A stretch of 64,000 nucleotides of DNA. Origin: Streptomyces tateyamensis. Lineage in GTDB: Bacteria; Actinomycetota; Actinomycetes; Streptomycetales; Streptomycetaceae. The notes beneath the pieces were generated by a model. It worked only from the letters and a program-made list of their open reading frames with translations, ran no database searches and was not told the origin of the DNA. The DNA lies in assembly GCF_003205575.1 (NCBI RefSeq), contig NZ_PYBW01000047.1:1-64000 (forward strand). The letters are read 5' to 3'. Of the stretch, positions 9,531 to 18,008 are shown one piece after another. The number at the start of each line of letters is the position of its first letter. Within the stretch, counting starts at the first letter, position 1. The translations under genes and the position numbers were made by a program.

Positions 9531-10349
9531 TCAGTCGGCGGTGGCCTCAAGGTAGATCGTCTCGTCGTTGCGGAAGACGGTGTCCAACTCGGCCAGATCG
9601 GTCCGGGCGCCCTGCTGGAAGGAGCACCGGCGCATTCGGTCGGCCGCGAAACCCGCCTCGCCCAGTACGTGGCGCAGTTCGGCCTCGTCGTAAATCCAGC
9701 GGTGGCCGTAGTGGTAGAAGATCTGGTTCAGCATGAAGGCCGGGCGCTCCGGCATCGGCGGCCCGACCCGCATCAGCCGCAGTCGGCGCCGGTGGCGGGC
9801 GAAGAAGCCGCCGGCCGGGTCGGCGTAGCCGGCGATGTAGCGGGCCAGGTCGGGGGTGGTGAGGCGGAGCACGCCGCCCGGGCGCAGCACTCGGCGCACC
9901 TCGCGCAGCCAGCCGACGGCGACCGGCAGCGGGATGTGCTCGATCAGGTGCTCCGCGTACACCCAGTCCACGGCGGCGTCGGCGAACGGCAGCGGCCGGG
10001 CCACGTCCAGCATGGTGAACAGCGCCGATCCGTCGATCCGGTACACCCGGCCGAATTCGGTGCGGGAATTCCCGTGGTGCATCGCGGTGATGTCCGAGCC
10101 GAGTCCGCGCGGATGCCGGGTGCGGAATGCGGCGAATTCGATCCCGTCCAGACCGAGGGCGGCGAAATCCGCCGCGGTGTGCGGAAGATTCTCCGCCGCC
10201 ACCTCGATCGACCCGCATTCGGCGAGTTCCGCGGAGAATTCCGCCATGCGTGCCGCGAGTGCCTCGGGGTCCTCCCAGTCCCAGTCCCGGGAGGGGTCGC
10301 CGGGCGGTCCCGAGAGGCCGCTTCTTGGCGCGTCCACGTTCAAATCCAC
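9531..10349 (-). CDS. SAM-dependent class I methyltransferase
   Basis: The 272-residue protein contains LPFADAAVDWVYAEHLIEHI and REVRRVLRPGGVLRLTTPDL, the post-II and post-III motifs of the Methyltransf_11 fold. The start is GTG 10349, preceded by a strong GGGAGGGAG; the frame is open further upstream but runs into the divergent promoter region. A usual GxGxG motif I is not obvious, so SAM binding should be treated with some caution. It likely methylates the cluster product or an intermediate. Confidence 0.75.
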   Translation of the reverse strand: MDLNVDAPRSGLSGPPGDPSRDWDWEDPEALAARMAEFSAELAECGSIEVAAENLPHTAADFAALGLDGIEFAAFRTRHPRGLGSDITAMHHGNSRTEFGRVYRIDGSALFTMLDVARPLPFADAAVDWVYAEHLIEHIPLPVAVGWLREVRRVLRPGGVLRLTTPDLARYIAGYADPAGGFFARHRRRLRLMRVGPPMPERPAFMLNQIFYHYGHRWIYDEAELRHVLGEAGFAADRMRRCSFQQGARTDLAELDTVFRNDETIYLEATAD

Positions 10350-10420
10350 AGGGCCGGACTCCCTCCCGGTGGGCCGGGCGACCCACTCCGGGCAGGCAGC
10401 GTAGGCGGCTGCCCGACCAT

Positions 10421-10460
10421 TGGTATAGACCTTGACCCGGGAAATTTCCTGTGCCAGGGT
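10421..10460 (+). promoter_or_regulatory. Promoter of the main biosynthetic operon with a TGGT-N2-AGACC site
   Basis: TGGTATAGACCT (10421-10432) overlaps by one base a good -35, TTGACC (10432-10437). After a 17-base spacer comes CAGGGT (10455-10460) as a -10. The operator-like site resembles the direct repeats reported in streptomycete chitinase promoters (TGGTCCAGACCT), which bind DasR. Its placement relative to the -35 matches the site at 6602. Confidence 0.5.
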
Positions 10461-10525
10461 CGGGGCCACGGGGAAAGCACTACGAGAAGTCAACCATTAC
10501 CGACTCTGTCTGCCATGGAGTGGCG

Positions 10526-11914
10526 TTGACTGGTTATCCCGCTCCAACAGCACGATTCTCCCCAACGGCCCGACTTTCCGAAGGCGTGGCGGGTTGGGTC
10601 GACCACTACCTGCTTTCCGGCGACCCGGCCGAACCCTGCCTGCACCTCGGCGAGCCGGTGAACCGGCACCATCTGCGGCGCCTGGTCGACGACCGCCGAC
10701 AACAGTTGGCGGCGGTCGGACTGACCGCCGGCGGAACGGTGGCCTTACGGCTGCCGCCCTCGCTGGACTACGTCACCACACTGCTCGCGGCGTGGCGGCT
10801 CGGCGCCCAGGTGGCGCTGCTCGACCACCGGCTGACCCTCGCCGAGACCGAACGGGCACTGCACCGGCTGCGGCCGCAGTACCTGATCGGCCCGGAGTCC
10901 GTCGAACCACTGACGGACGGTCAACCGGCTACCAGTGCGCACGTACTGGTCCAGCTCAGCTCCGGTTCCACCGGTCCGTCCAAGGTGATCGCCCGCACCT
11001 CGGCCGACCTGGTCCGCGAGCTGGACTGCTACCGGCAACTGGCGCACTACCCGGGGCGCGGCGAACGGATCGTGCTGCTCGCCTCGATGGTCCACGTGCT
11101 CGGTCTGGTGGGCGGGTTGCTGCACAGCCTGCGCTCCGGCCTCGAACTCGTGGTGCCGCAGCGGCTCACCCCGCCGGGCATCCTGGCGGCGGTGCGGGCC
11201 GCGGAGGTCCCCACCACCCTGCTCGGCGTGCCGTTCTACGCCGAACTGCTGGCCCGGATGGCGCAGCCGCCGCCCACTCCCCAGCTGGTCCGGATGATCG
11301 TGGCCGGCGAGCTGGTCCGGCCCAGCGTGCCCGCAGCCTTCGCGGCCCGCTACGGCGTACCGCTGGGCACCATGTACGGGATGACGGAGATCGGCGTCAT
11401 CGCCACCGACCTGACCGGCGAGCTGTACCCGTCGGTGCGGCCGGTGGCCGGGATGCGGGCCGAACTGATCGACGGTGAACTCCACCTGGCCCAACCGGAG
11501 TCGCCGTACCTCGGCCTGACCGACCCGGGACGCTGGTCGGACGGCCTGCTGCACACCAGGGACGCGGCCGACCTCGACCGGACGACCGGCCTGATCACCG
11601 TGCGCGGCCGGCAGGACTCGCAGGTCTCGATCGGCGGGCTCAAGGTCGACCTCACCGAGGTCGAGCAGACCCTGGCCGCGCTGCCCGGCGTGCGCGAGGC
11701 CGTGGTGGCCTTCGCCGACGGCGCGATCGAGGCCTACGCGGCGGCCGACACCACCGCCGAGCTGCTGCGCGCCGAGCTGGCCGGGCAACTGGCCGGCTAC
11801 AAGCTGCCGCGCCGGCTCACCCTGCTGCCGGCCCTGCCGCGCACGGCCACCGGCAAGGTGCTGCGGGACGCGCAGGCGCTGCGCGCCGCGGCCGCCGCGG
11901 TCCACCCAAGTTGA
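10526..11914 (+). CDS. AMP-forming acyl/aryl-CoA or carrier-protein ligase (TTA codon)
   Basis: This ANL-superfamily protein is about 462 residues. It has the P-loop LSSGSTGPSKV, the A5-type YGMTEIG, the hinge GRQDSQVSIGGLKVDL and the C-terminal lysine in LPRTATGKVLR. It activates a carboxylic acid as the adenylate and passes it to CoA or, more likely here, to the carrier encoded immediately downstream. TTG 10526 has GGAG five bases upstream; a GTG at 10451 would lie inside the promoter. The gene has a TTA leucine codon at 10745-10747, so translation should depend on the bldA tRNA. Confidence 0.85.
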   Translation: MTGYPAPTARFSPTARLSEGVAGWVDHYLLSGDPAEPCLHLGEPVNRHHLRRLVDDRRQQLAAVGLTAGGTVALRLPPSLDYVTTLLAAWRLGAQVALLDHRLTLAETERALHRLRPQYLIGPESVEPLTDGQPATSAHVLVQLSSGSTGPSKVIARTSADLVRELDCYRQLAHYPGRGERIVLLASMVHVLGLVGGLLHSLRSGLELVVPQRLTPPGILAAVRAAEVPTTLLGVPFYAELLARMAQPPPTPQLVRMIVAGELVRPSVPAAFAARYGVPLGTMYGMTEIGVIATDLTGELYPSVRPVAGMRAELIDGELHLAQPESPYLGLTDPGRWSDGLLHTRDAADLDRTTGLITVRGRQDSQVSIGGLKVDLTEVEQTLAALPGVREAVVAFADGAIEAYAAADTTAELLRAELAGQLAGYKLPRRLTLLPALPRTATGKVLRDAQALRAAAAAVHPS

Positions 11915-11937
11915 CGACCCCCCCGAGGAGAACTCCC

Positions 11938-12207
11938 ATGCAGGACCAGATCCGTGGCTTCGTGCTGGCCGCACTGACCGCGATGAACTACGACGTCTCC
12001 GAGGCGACCGGCCAGACCGACCTCGGCCCGGCCGGACTGGACCTGGAGTCGCTGGCCCTGGCCGACCTCGCGGTGCAGGTCGAGGAGGAGTTCGGGGTGC
12101 GCTTCGACCTGGACGACATGGAGAGCACCGCCCTGATGACCATCGACGAGTTCACTGCCGAGGTGGCCCGCCGGGTCGAGGCGGCGCCGGTGGGCGGCCC
12201 CGCGTGA
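11938..12207 (+). CDS. Acyl carrier protein
   Basis: The 89-residue carrier has Ser38 in GLDLESLALADLAVQVEEEF as the expected phosphopantetheine site. An AGGAG-type ribosome site precedes ATG 11938. It follows the ligase by 23 bp and overlaps the second carrier gene (GTGA). Direct loading by the preceding ligase is the simplest reading. Confidence 0.88.
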   Translation: MQDQIRGFVLAALTAMNYDVSEATGQTDLGPAGLDLESLALADLAVQVEEEFGVRFDLDDMESTALMTIDEFTAEVARRVEAAPVGGPA

Positions 12208-12593
12208 CGGTCACCCGGGAGGCGGTGCTGGAGATGCTGGCCGCCTTCGGCGAGCGGGCACCGCAGCAGGTCGACGAGGAGATCGGCTCGCTCGAACTGA
12301 CCTGGCTGCTGTCCGAGGCCGAGCAGCGCTACGGCGTCGAGCTGGACCCGGAGAGCCCGGAGCTGGCCACCGTGCACACGGTGGGGCAGGCCGTCGCGGC
12401 GCTGCAGACGCTGGTGCCGCCTCAGGCGGCCCTCGCCCCGTCGCGGCCCCCGGCATCCGCTCCCGCCGCACCGTCCGACAGCCCGAGCAGCTCCAGTACC
12501 AGGGCCCTGGGGGTACCTCCCGGCCGCAGGCCGGGGGAGCCGCTCCTCGACGGGCAGAGGCTGCCTGACGCGGCACCGGTTGCCGACGTATGA
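12204..12593 (+). CDS. Second carrier protein with an abnormal Pro/Ser-rich tail
   Basis: The first about 75 residues form a carrier fold with IGSLELTWLLSEAEQRYG, in which the Ser of GSLE should carry phosphopantetheine. The next about 55 residues are a low-complexity Pro/Ala/Ser tail that includes a translated palindrome (12517-12539). Despite this tail the stop still overlaps the next ATG (ATGA at 12590-12593), so coupling to the ketosynthase gene is kept. GTG 12204 overlaps the previous stop. Confidence 0.78.
   Translation: MTVTREAVLEMLAAFGERAPQQVDEEIGSLELTWLLSEAEQRYGVELDPESPELATVHTVGQAVAALQTLVPPQAALAPSRPPASAPAAPSDSPSSSSTRALGVPPGRRPGEPLLDGQRLPDAAPVADV
12510..12539. repeat. REP-like palindrome inside a coding sequence
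   Basis: The stretch after GGGGGTACC contains CTCCCGGCC-gca-GGCCGGGGGAG (12517-12539), an imperfect hairpin that resembles the short mobile palindromes scattered through streptomycete genomes. It is translated as part of the carrier-protein tail. Confidence 0.5.
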
Positions 12594-13588
12594 CTGCGGT
12601 ACCGGTGCTGGTGACCGGGTTGGCGGTACGGTCGGGGACCTTCGCCCCGGTGACCCGGTTCGACGTGTCGAACCGTCAGGCCGTGGTGGCCGCCACCCAA
12701 CCGGGGGACCCGGACCTGGCGGGGCAGTTGGCCGAGGTGCTCACCGAGGTCGGCGTCCAGGGCTCGCCCGTGCTGCTCGCACTGCACGGGGACGAGCGGG
12801 CGCGGCCGATCACGGCCGGGCTCGCCGCCCGGTTCGGCGTCGACCCGCGGGTCTACACCGGCGCCTGCGTCGCCGCCTCGACCGCCGTCGCGGACGCCGC
12901 CGCGCTGATCGCGGCCGGCCGGGCCGAGCGCCTGGTGGTGGCGGCCGGCTACCTGGTGGAGCCGGACACCTTCGCGGTCTTCGACGCGGGGCGGGCGCTG
13001 TCCCGCAGCGGCGTGCTGCGTCCGTTCAGCCGGGGGCGGGACGGACTGCTGCTCGGCGACGCCGTGGTCGCCCTCGCGTTGGAGGCCGGGCCGGCCGCCG
13101 GGCGGTCCGCACTGGCCCGGATCACCGGCTGGGGCCGGGCCGGGGACGGCTACCACGTCTGCCGGCCCGATCCGAGCGGGGCGGGGCTGGCCCGGGCGAT
13201 CCGGGCCGCGCTGGACCGGGCGGGCGTGGGCGCGGCGCAGGTGGGCTGGCTGAACGCCAACGGGACGGGTTCGCCGATCGGCGACGCGGCCGAGGCGGCG
13301 GCGCTGGCCCTGGCCTTCGGCGAGCAGCTCGCCGAACTGCCGGTCAGCTCCACCAAGAGCCTGCACGGACACGCCCTCGAGGCTTCCGCGCTGCTCGAAC
13401 TCGCAGTGACCATAGATGTGTTGGCAGAAGGGAAGGTGCCGGTGAACGCCGGGTGGCTGGGGCCGGACGAGCAGTGCCGGCTGAACGTGGTGGTCGACGC
13501 ACCGCGTACCCTGGCCGCGCCCCACCTGCTCACCGTCAACTCCGCGTTCGGCGGCGCCAACACCGCGCTGCTGGTCGGTGCGCCGTGA
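12590..13588 (+). CDS. Beta-ketoacyl synthase with one catalytic His replaced by Asn
   Basis: The protein has 332 residues against about 410 for usual KAS I/II, and the N-terminal part is shortened. The nucleophile is kept in TGACVAAS (Cys93), Lys256 in STKS and His261 in HGHALEAS. The first histidine, normally NAHGTGT, is NANGTGS, giving Asn224. A C-N-H triad could favour a different partial reaction, such as acyl transfer or condensation without decarboxylation; this is inference. It is coupled by overlapping codons to the carrier upstream and the ketosynthase-like protein downstream. Confidence 0.8.
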   Translation: MTAVPVLVTGLAVRSGTFAPVTRFDVSNRQAVVAATQPGDPDLAGQLAEVLTEVGVQGSPVLLALHGDERARPITAGLAARFGVDPRVYTGACVAASTAVADAAALIAAGRAERLVVAAGYLVEPDTFAVFDAGRALSRSGVLRPFSRGRDGLLLGDAVVALALEAGPAAGRSALARITGWGRAGDGYHVCRPDPSGAGLARAIRAALDRAGVGAAQVGWLNANGTGSPIGDAAEAAALALAFGEQLAELPVSSTKSLHGHALEASALLELAVTIDVLAEGKVPVNAGWLGPDEQCRLNVVVDAPRTLAAPHLLTVNSAFGGANTALLVGAP

Positions 13589-14076
13589 TGGTCGAGCTGG
13601 CCCGGGCGGCCTGGCCGGAGCCCGGGGACACCGAACTGCCGCGGCTGGCCGGGTTCACCGTGTCCAGTTTCAACCCGCTGGTGGCCGAGACCGCCGACCG
13701 CTGCCTGACCCGGTGGCACGGCGCGGCCCCGCTCGGCGCCGTCGGGCGGACCGCCCTGGTGCTGGTGAGCAGCAGCGGCGACGTGGGCACCGCGCGCGCC
13801 ATCGCCGGTGCGGTCGCGGACGGGCGCCGGGTGCCGCCGCTGCTCTTCTTCCAGTCCAACCCGAACGCCGTGCTCGGCCACCTGGCGGCCCGCTGGCTGC
13901 TGACCGGCCCCGTGTTGGCGCTCGGCAGCGGCGGCGAGCCGGTCGGGCTGGCCGAGGCCGAGCTGTTGCTCAGCGGCGGCGAGGCCGACCTGGTGCTGCT
14001 GGTCGCCGCCGAACAGGCCACCGCCGACGGGGAGTCGGACCACGCCACCGCGGTGCTGCTGGCGCCCGCCCACTGA
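13588..14076 (+). CDS. Small ketosynthase-like protein without nucleophile
   Basis: The 162-residue protein resembles the N-terminal half of a ketosynthase. RTALVLVSSSGDVGTARAI and FFQSNPNAVLGHLAARWLL match the segments leading to the active site, but the expected ACSS loop is replaced by GSGGEPVG. The C-terminal histidine half is absent. It follows the C-N-H ketosynthase directly (TGATG), so a heterodimer, with this protein as a truncated chain-length-factor-like subunit, is plausible. The assignment rests on motif resemblance only. Confidence 0.55.
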   Translation: MVELARAAWPEPGDTELPRLAGFTVSSFNPLVAETADRCLTRWHGAAPLGAVGRTALVLVSSSGDVGTARAIAGAVADGRRVPPLLFFQSNPNAVLGHLAARWLLTGPVLALGSGGEPVGLAEAELLLSGGEADLVLLVAAEQATADGESDHATAVLLAPAH

Positions 14077-14105
14077 TCTTCCGTTCCAGACGAGAGAGCG
14101 ATCCC

Positions 14106-15716
14106 ATGAGCAACCGCAGTCTCCGCGCCGTGCTGGCCGCGGACGAGCAGCTCGGCGCCGGCAACGTCCTGACCACCCGGATGCGGCTGGACCTGGACGT
14201 CGACGCGCCGGCGCTGGCCTTCGACACGCCCGTCGACCAGTACCCGGCCCGCCTGTCACTGACGGTACGTCAACTTGACGAACTGGTAAGGGGTCGGGCC
14301 GCGGCGCTGGCCGAGCTCGGGATCCGCCCGCGGGACCCGGTGGTGGTGTTCGCCACCGCCGCCGCCGACCAGGTGCTCGGCTTCCTGGCGCTGGCCCGGC
14401 TCGGCGCGATCCCGGCGCTGCTCAACCCGCTGCTCGACGCCGAGCGGGCGGCCCGCTACATCGCCCGGCTCGGCGCGGTCGGAGTGCTGGCCGACGCCGA
14501 GCACCGGGTGGCGCTGGCCGACGCCGAGCTGGCCGGCACCCCGCTGCTGCCGGAGCTCGACGGCGACCCCGACCAGGCGCCCGAGCCCTACCCGCACTGG
14601 TCCGGCGACCCGGTGGCGATCACCCACTCCTCCGGCACCACCGGCCTGCCCAAAGCCGTGCTGCACTCGCACGAGAGCCTGTTCGCCGCGATCCGGCACC
14701 GCTACTCGCTGCCCCGCGCGCAGGGCGCCGACCGGGTGCTCAGCGCACTGCCGGCCGCGCACGCCGCCACCTTGATCGCGGTCAACCTGGCGCTCGGCTC
14801 CGGCGCCGAGCTGCTGCTGCTCTCCCAGCCGAGCGGCGCCCAGGTGCTGGACGAGATCGAAAGCTGGCGACCGCACGGCGTCTTCGGCTTCGCCGCCACC
14901 TGGGCGGCGCTCGCCCGGTTCGACCTGGCGCGGCGCCGGTTGGACTCGGTCTCGCTGTGGTGGAACACCGGCGACTGCGCGCACGAGGCGCACATCCGCC
15001 GCCTGGTCGCGGTCGGCAGCCGGGAGCAGGCCACCCGGGCCGGGCGCACCCGGCTGCCCGGCTCGGTCTTCGTCGACGGCCTGGGCTCCACCGAGATGGG
15101 CCACTCGCACTTCTTCCTCACCCACACCCCCGAGTCCCAGCGGTACGGCCGCTGCGTCGGCAAGCCGCACACCTTCGTCGACTGCCAGGTGGTCGGCCCG
15201 GACGGCACCGAGCTGGGCCCCGGCGAGGTGGGCGAGCTGATCACCAAGTCGCCGACGCTGGCGCTGGGTTACTGGAACGACTCGGTGACCACCCAGCGCA
15301 CCCGGCTGCGCGGCTACTTCCGCACCGGCGACCTGGTGCACCGGGACGAGGAGGGCTACTACTACCACGTCGACCGGCTGGTGGACGCGGTCGAACTGCC
15401 CGGCGGCGCCCGGTTGTACACCGCGCTGTCGGAGGAGCGGGTGCTGGCCGCCTGCCCCGAGGTGGCGGACTGCACCGTGGTGGCCCGGCGGGTGGACGAG
15501 CAGGTGGTCACCGACATCCTGCTGCAGCTGGCCGCCGGAGCCGACCCGGCGGTGGACCGCACCGCCGAGGTGGTCGCCGCGCTGGAGCCGGCGGTGGCCC
15601 GCACCGTCCGCCAGGTCAGCGTGGTGGCCGACGCGGCGATCCCGCTGGGGCCCACCGGCAAGGTCCGCAAGGTGCTGCTGCGCGAGCGGCAGCCGGCCGA
15701 GCTGGGCGCCCGGTGA
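14106..15716 (+). CDS. Second AMP-forming acyl/aryl ligase
   Basis: This 536-residue ANL enzyme has ITHSSGTTGLPKAVLHSHE (P-loop), VDGLGSTEMGHS, YFRTGDLVHRDEEGYYYHVD and the catalytic lysine in PLGPTGKVRK. It is distinct from the first ligase in length and in its acid-binding residues. Two ligases and three carriers suggest at least two activated acids in addition to the amino acid loaded by the SerRS-like enzyme. The ATG at 14106 lies 29 bases after the previous stop with a GAGAG site. Confidence 0.87.
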   Translation: MSNRSLRAVLAADEQLGAGNVLTTRMRLDLDVDAPALAFDTPVDQYPARLSLTVRQLDELVRGRAAALAELGIRPRDPVVVFATAAADQVLGFLALARLGAIPALLNPLLDAERAARYIARLGAVGVLADAEHRVALADAELAGTPLLPELDGDPDQAPEPYPHWSGDPVAITHSSGTTGLPKAVLHSHESLFAAIRHRYSLPRAQGADRVLSALPAAHAATLIAVNLALGSGAELLLLSQPSGAQVLDEIESWRPHGVFGFAATWAALARFDLARRRLDSVSLWWNTGDCAHEAHIRRLVAVGSREQATRAGRTRLPGSVFVDGLGSTEMGHSHFFLTHTPESQRYGRCVGKPHTFVDCQVVGPDGTELGPGEVGELITKSPTLALGYWNDSVTTQRTRLRGYFRTGDLVHRDEEGYYYHVDRLVDAVELPGGARLYTALSEERVLAACPEVADCTVVARRVDEQVVTDILLQLAAGADPAVDRTAEVVAALEPAVARTVRQVSVVADAAIPLGPTGKVRKVLLRERQPAELGAR

Positions 15717-16996
15717 GCCGCCCGGCACGGGGCCCGGCCGCGGTGGTCACCGGCCTGGGCCTGCTCACCCCGCTGGGGCGCGGTGCGGACCAGGTGCTGG
15801 GCGCCCTGCTGGCCGGGCGGTCCGGGCTGGTCCGCCCGCCTTCCGGGCACCCGGTGGCCGGCCTGCTGACCGAGGCCGGGATCGCCCCCGCGGTGGACGG
15901 CGGTGAGGTGCTGCCCGTCACCGAGGCCAGGTGCGTGGACCGGTTCGCACTGCTGGCCCTGGCCGCGGCCGAGGACGCCGTCCAGGACGCGAAACTGATG
16001 GTCGGTCAGAACGCGGACCCGCACCGGGTGGCCGTGGTGGTCGGCACCGGCGGCGGTGGCCTGGAGACCTACGAGGCACAGGCCCGCGCCCGCCAGGAGC
16101 GCGGCCGCCCGGCGGTCAGCCCGTACCTGCTGCCCGGCATGCTGAGCAACATGGCGGCCGCCCGGATCGCCATCAAGTACGGGATCCGCGGCTACAGTTC
16201 GGCTCCGGTCACGGCCTGCGCGGCCGGCGCCCAGGCGGTCGCCGAGGCGCTGCGGCTGATCCGGGCCGACGAGGCGGACGTGGTGGTGTGCGGCGGCACC
16301 GACGCCTCGCTGCACCCCACGGTGGCTGCCGCCTTCTACAACTCCCGCGCGCTGGCGTCTGGTTGGGAAGCACCGAAGCTGGCCTCGCGGCCCTTCGACC
16401 GGCGGCGCAACGGCTTCGTGCTCGGTGAGGGCGCCGGCGTCCTGGTGATCGAACGGGCCGAGCACGCGGCGGCCCGCGGCGCGGCCGGCTACGCCGAACT
16501 GCTCGGCTGGGGCGCCTCCACCGACGCCCACCACCCGACCACGCCGCGCCCCGACGGCGCGGGTGCGGCCGACGCGATGCGAGCGGCGCTGCGCAGTGCC
16601 GGGCTCGCCGCCGCCGACCTCGACTACGTCAACGCGCACGGCACCGGCACCAAGCTCGGCGACCGGGCCGAAGCCGCGGCGCTGCGGGCCGTGTTCGGCG
16701 AGCACGGCCCGGCCGTCAGCTCCACCAAGGGCGCCTTGGGCCACCTGCTCGGCGCGGCCGGCGCGGTGGAGGCCGCGATCTCGGTGCTGGCGCTGGCCGG
16801 CCGGGTGCTGCCGCCCACCGCCAACCTGGACGAGGTCGACCCGCAGTGCGAGCTGGACCACGTCCGCACCACCCGGCGCGGACCGCTGCGCGCCGTGCTC
16901 TCCAACTCCTTCGCGTTCGGCGGCCACAACCTCTGCCTGGTCTTCGGCCCGCCGCCCACCCCCGTCACCAAGCACCCCGTGGGAGACCCCTCGTGA
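15713..16996 (+). CDS. Beta-ketoacyl-ACP synthase II (complete C-H-H triad)
   Basis: The 427-residue KAS II begins VVTGLGLLTPLG and has VTACAAGAQAVAEAL (Cys169), YVNAHGTGTKLGD (His309) and GALGHLLGAAG (His344). It is the only ketosynthase here with a textbook triad, so it is the best candidate for decarboxylative elongation on the discrete carriers. GTG 15713 overlaps the ligase stop, and the next gene starts within its stop. Confidence 0.92.
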   Translation: MSRPARGPAAVVTGLGLLTPLGRGADQVLGALLAGRSGLVRPPSGHPVAGLLTEAGIAPAVDGGEVLPVTEARCVDRFALLALAAAEDAVQDAKLMVGQNADPHRVAVVVGTGGGGLETYEAQARARQERGRPAVSPYLLPGMLSNMAAARIAIKYGIRGYSSAPVTACAAGAQAVAEALRLIRADEADVVVCGGTDASLHPTVAAAFYNSRALASGWEAPKLASRPFDRRRNGFVLGEGAGVLVIERAEHAAARGAAGYAELLGWGASTDAHHPTTPRPDGAGAADAMRAALRSAGLAAADLDYVNAHGTGTKLGDRAEAAALRAVFGEHGPAVSSTKGALGHLLGAAGAVEAAISVLALAGRVLPPTANLDEVDPQCELDHVRTTRRGPLRAVLSNSFAFGGHNLCLVFGPPPTPVTKHPVGDPS

Positions 16997-17988
16997 CCGT
17001 GCAGGACATCGCCTACGTGGAGTTCCACGTGGCAGACGCGGACAAGACCGCCGTCGGCCTGGCGACCGACTACGGCTTCGCCCTGCGCCACCTGCCCGGA
17101 CCGCAGCGCCCGGGCACCACCGCCCGGCTGGCCGTGCAGGGCAGCGTCCGGCTGGTGCTGGTCAGCGCCGCGGACCCCGAGCACCCGGTGGCCGAGTCGG
17201 TGCGCCGGCACGGCGACGCGGTGGCCGCGCTCGCGCTGCGCTGCACCGACCCCGGCGCGGTGCGGGCGGCCGCGCTGGCGGCCGGGGCCGTCGAGCTGCC
17301 GGAGCGCGGACTGGTCGGCGGCTTCGGCGAGTTGGCGCTGCGTCCGGTCGCCGCCGACGACCCGGTGCTGGCCGCGGCCGGCCCCGCCGGGCTGCTGCGC
17401 TCGCTGGACCACGTGGCGATCTGCGTGCCCGGCGGCGAGCTGGCCGGCACCGTCGACTACGCCGCCCGGGCGCTGGGACTGCGCGAGATCTTCGGCGAGT
17501 TCATCGAGGTGGGCGCGCAGGCGATGGACTCCAAGGTGGTGCAGAGCGAGTCCACCGGGGTGACCTTCACCCTGCTGGAGCCGGACCTGAGCCGCGAACC
17601 CGGCCAGATCGACGCCTTCCTGGCCGGCCACGGCGGCACCGGCGTGCAACACCTGGCCTTCGAGACCGGGGACATCGCCCGGGCGGTGCGCGAGAGCACC
17701 GAGCGCGGCGTGGAGTTCCTCGTCACCCCCGGTGCCTACTACGAGCAGCTCGCCGAGCGGGTGGCCGAGTGCGCCATCCCGGTGGAGACCCTGCGCGAGC
17801 TGCACATCCTGGTCGACGAGGACCACGGGGGCCAGCTGTTCCAGATCTTCGCCCGCTCCACCCACCCGCGGCGCACCTTCTTCCTGGAGCTGATCGAGCG
17901 GCGCGGCGCCGGCACCTTCGGCACGGCGAACATCAAGGCCCTCTACGAGGCGGTCGAGCGCCAGCGCGCCGCCGCCGGCGACCACTGA
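16993..17988 (+). CDS. 4-hydroxymandelate synthase/HPPD-family Fe(II) dioxygenase
   Basis: The 331-residue protein is a double vicinal-oxygen-chelate enzyme with iron ligands His140 (LDHVAI), His220 (GVQHLAF) and Glu299 (FFLEL). The family oxidises 4-hydroxyphenylpyruvate or a related arylpyruvate. The segment FTLLEPDLSREPGQID lacks the NEP and SQI residues typical of HPPD, which favours hydroxymandelate synthase, but I cannot settle this by eye. It is about 30 residues shorter than most family members. In the operon it would provide a benzylic alpha-hydroxy acid or a related aryl unit for one of the ligases. Confidence 0.85.
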   Translation: MTVQDIAYVEFHVADADKTAVGLATDYGFALRHLPGPQRPGTTARLAVQGSVRLVLVSAADPEHPVAESVRRHGDAVAALALRCTDPGAVRAAALAAGAVELPERGLVGGFGELALRPVAADDPVLAAAGPAGLLRSLDHVAICVPGGELAGTVDYAARALGLREIFGEFIEVGAQAMDSKVVQSESTGVTFTLLEPDLSREPGQIDAFLAGHGGTGVQHLAFETGDIARAVRESTERGVEFLVTPGAYYEQLAERVAECAIPVETLRELHILVDEDHGGQLFQIFARSTHPRRTFFLELIERRGAGTFGTANIKALYEAVERQRAAAGDH

Positions 17989-18008
17989 CCGACGGGAGGA
18001 TCGGCGCG

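Noticed and set aside
9692-9694. TTA codon in the methyltransferase gene
   Set aside because: The TAA on the plus strand is out of frame with the gene, so no TTA codon is read.
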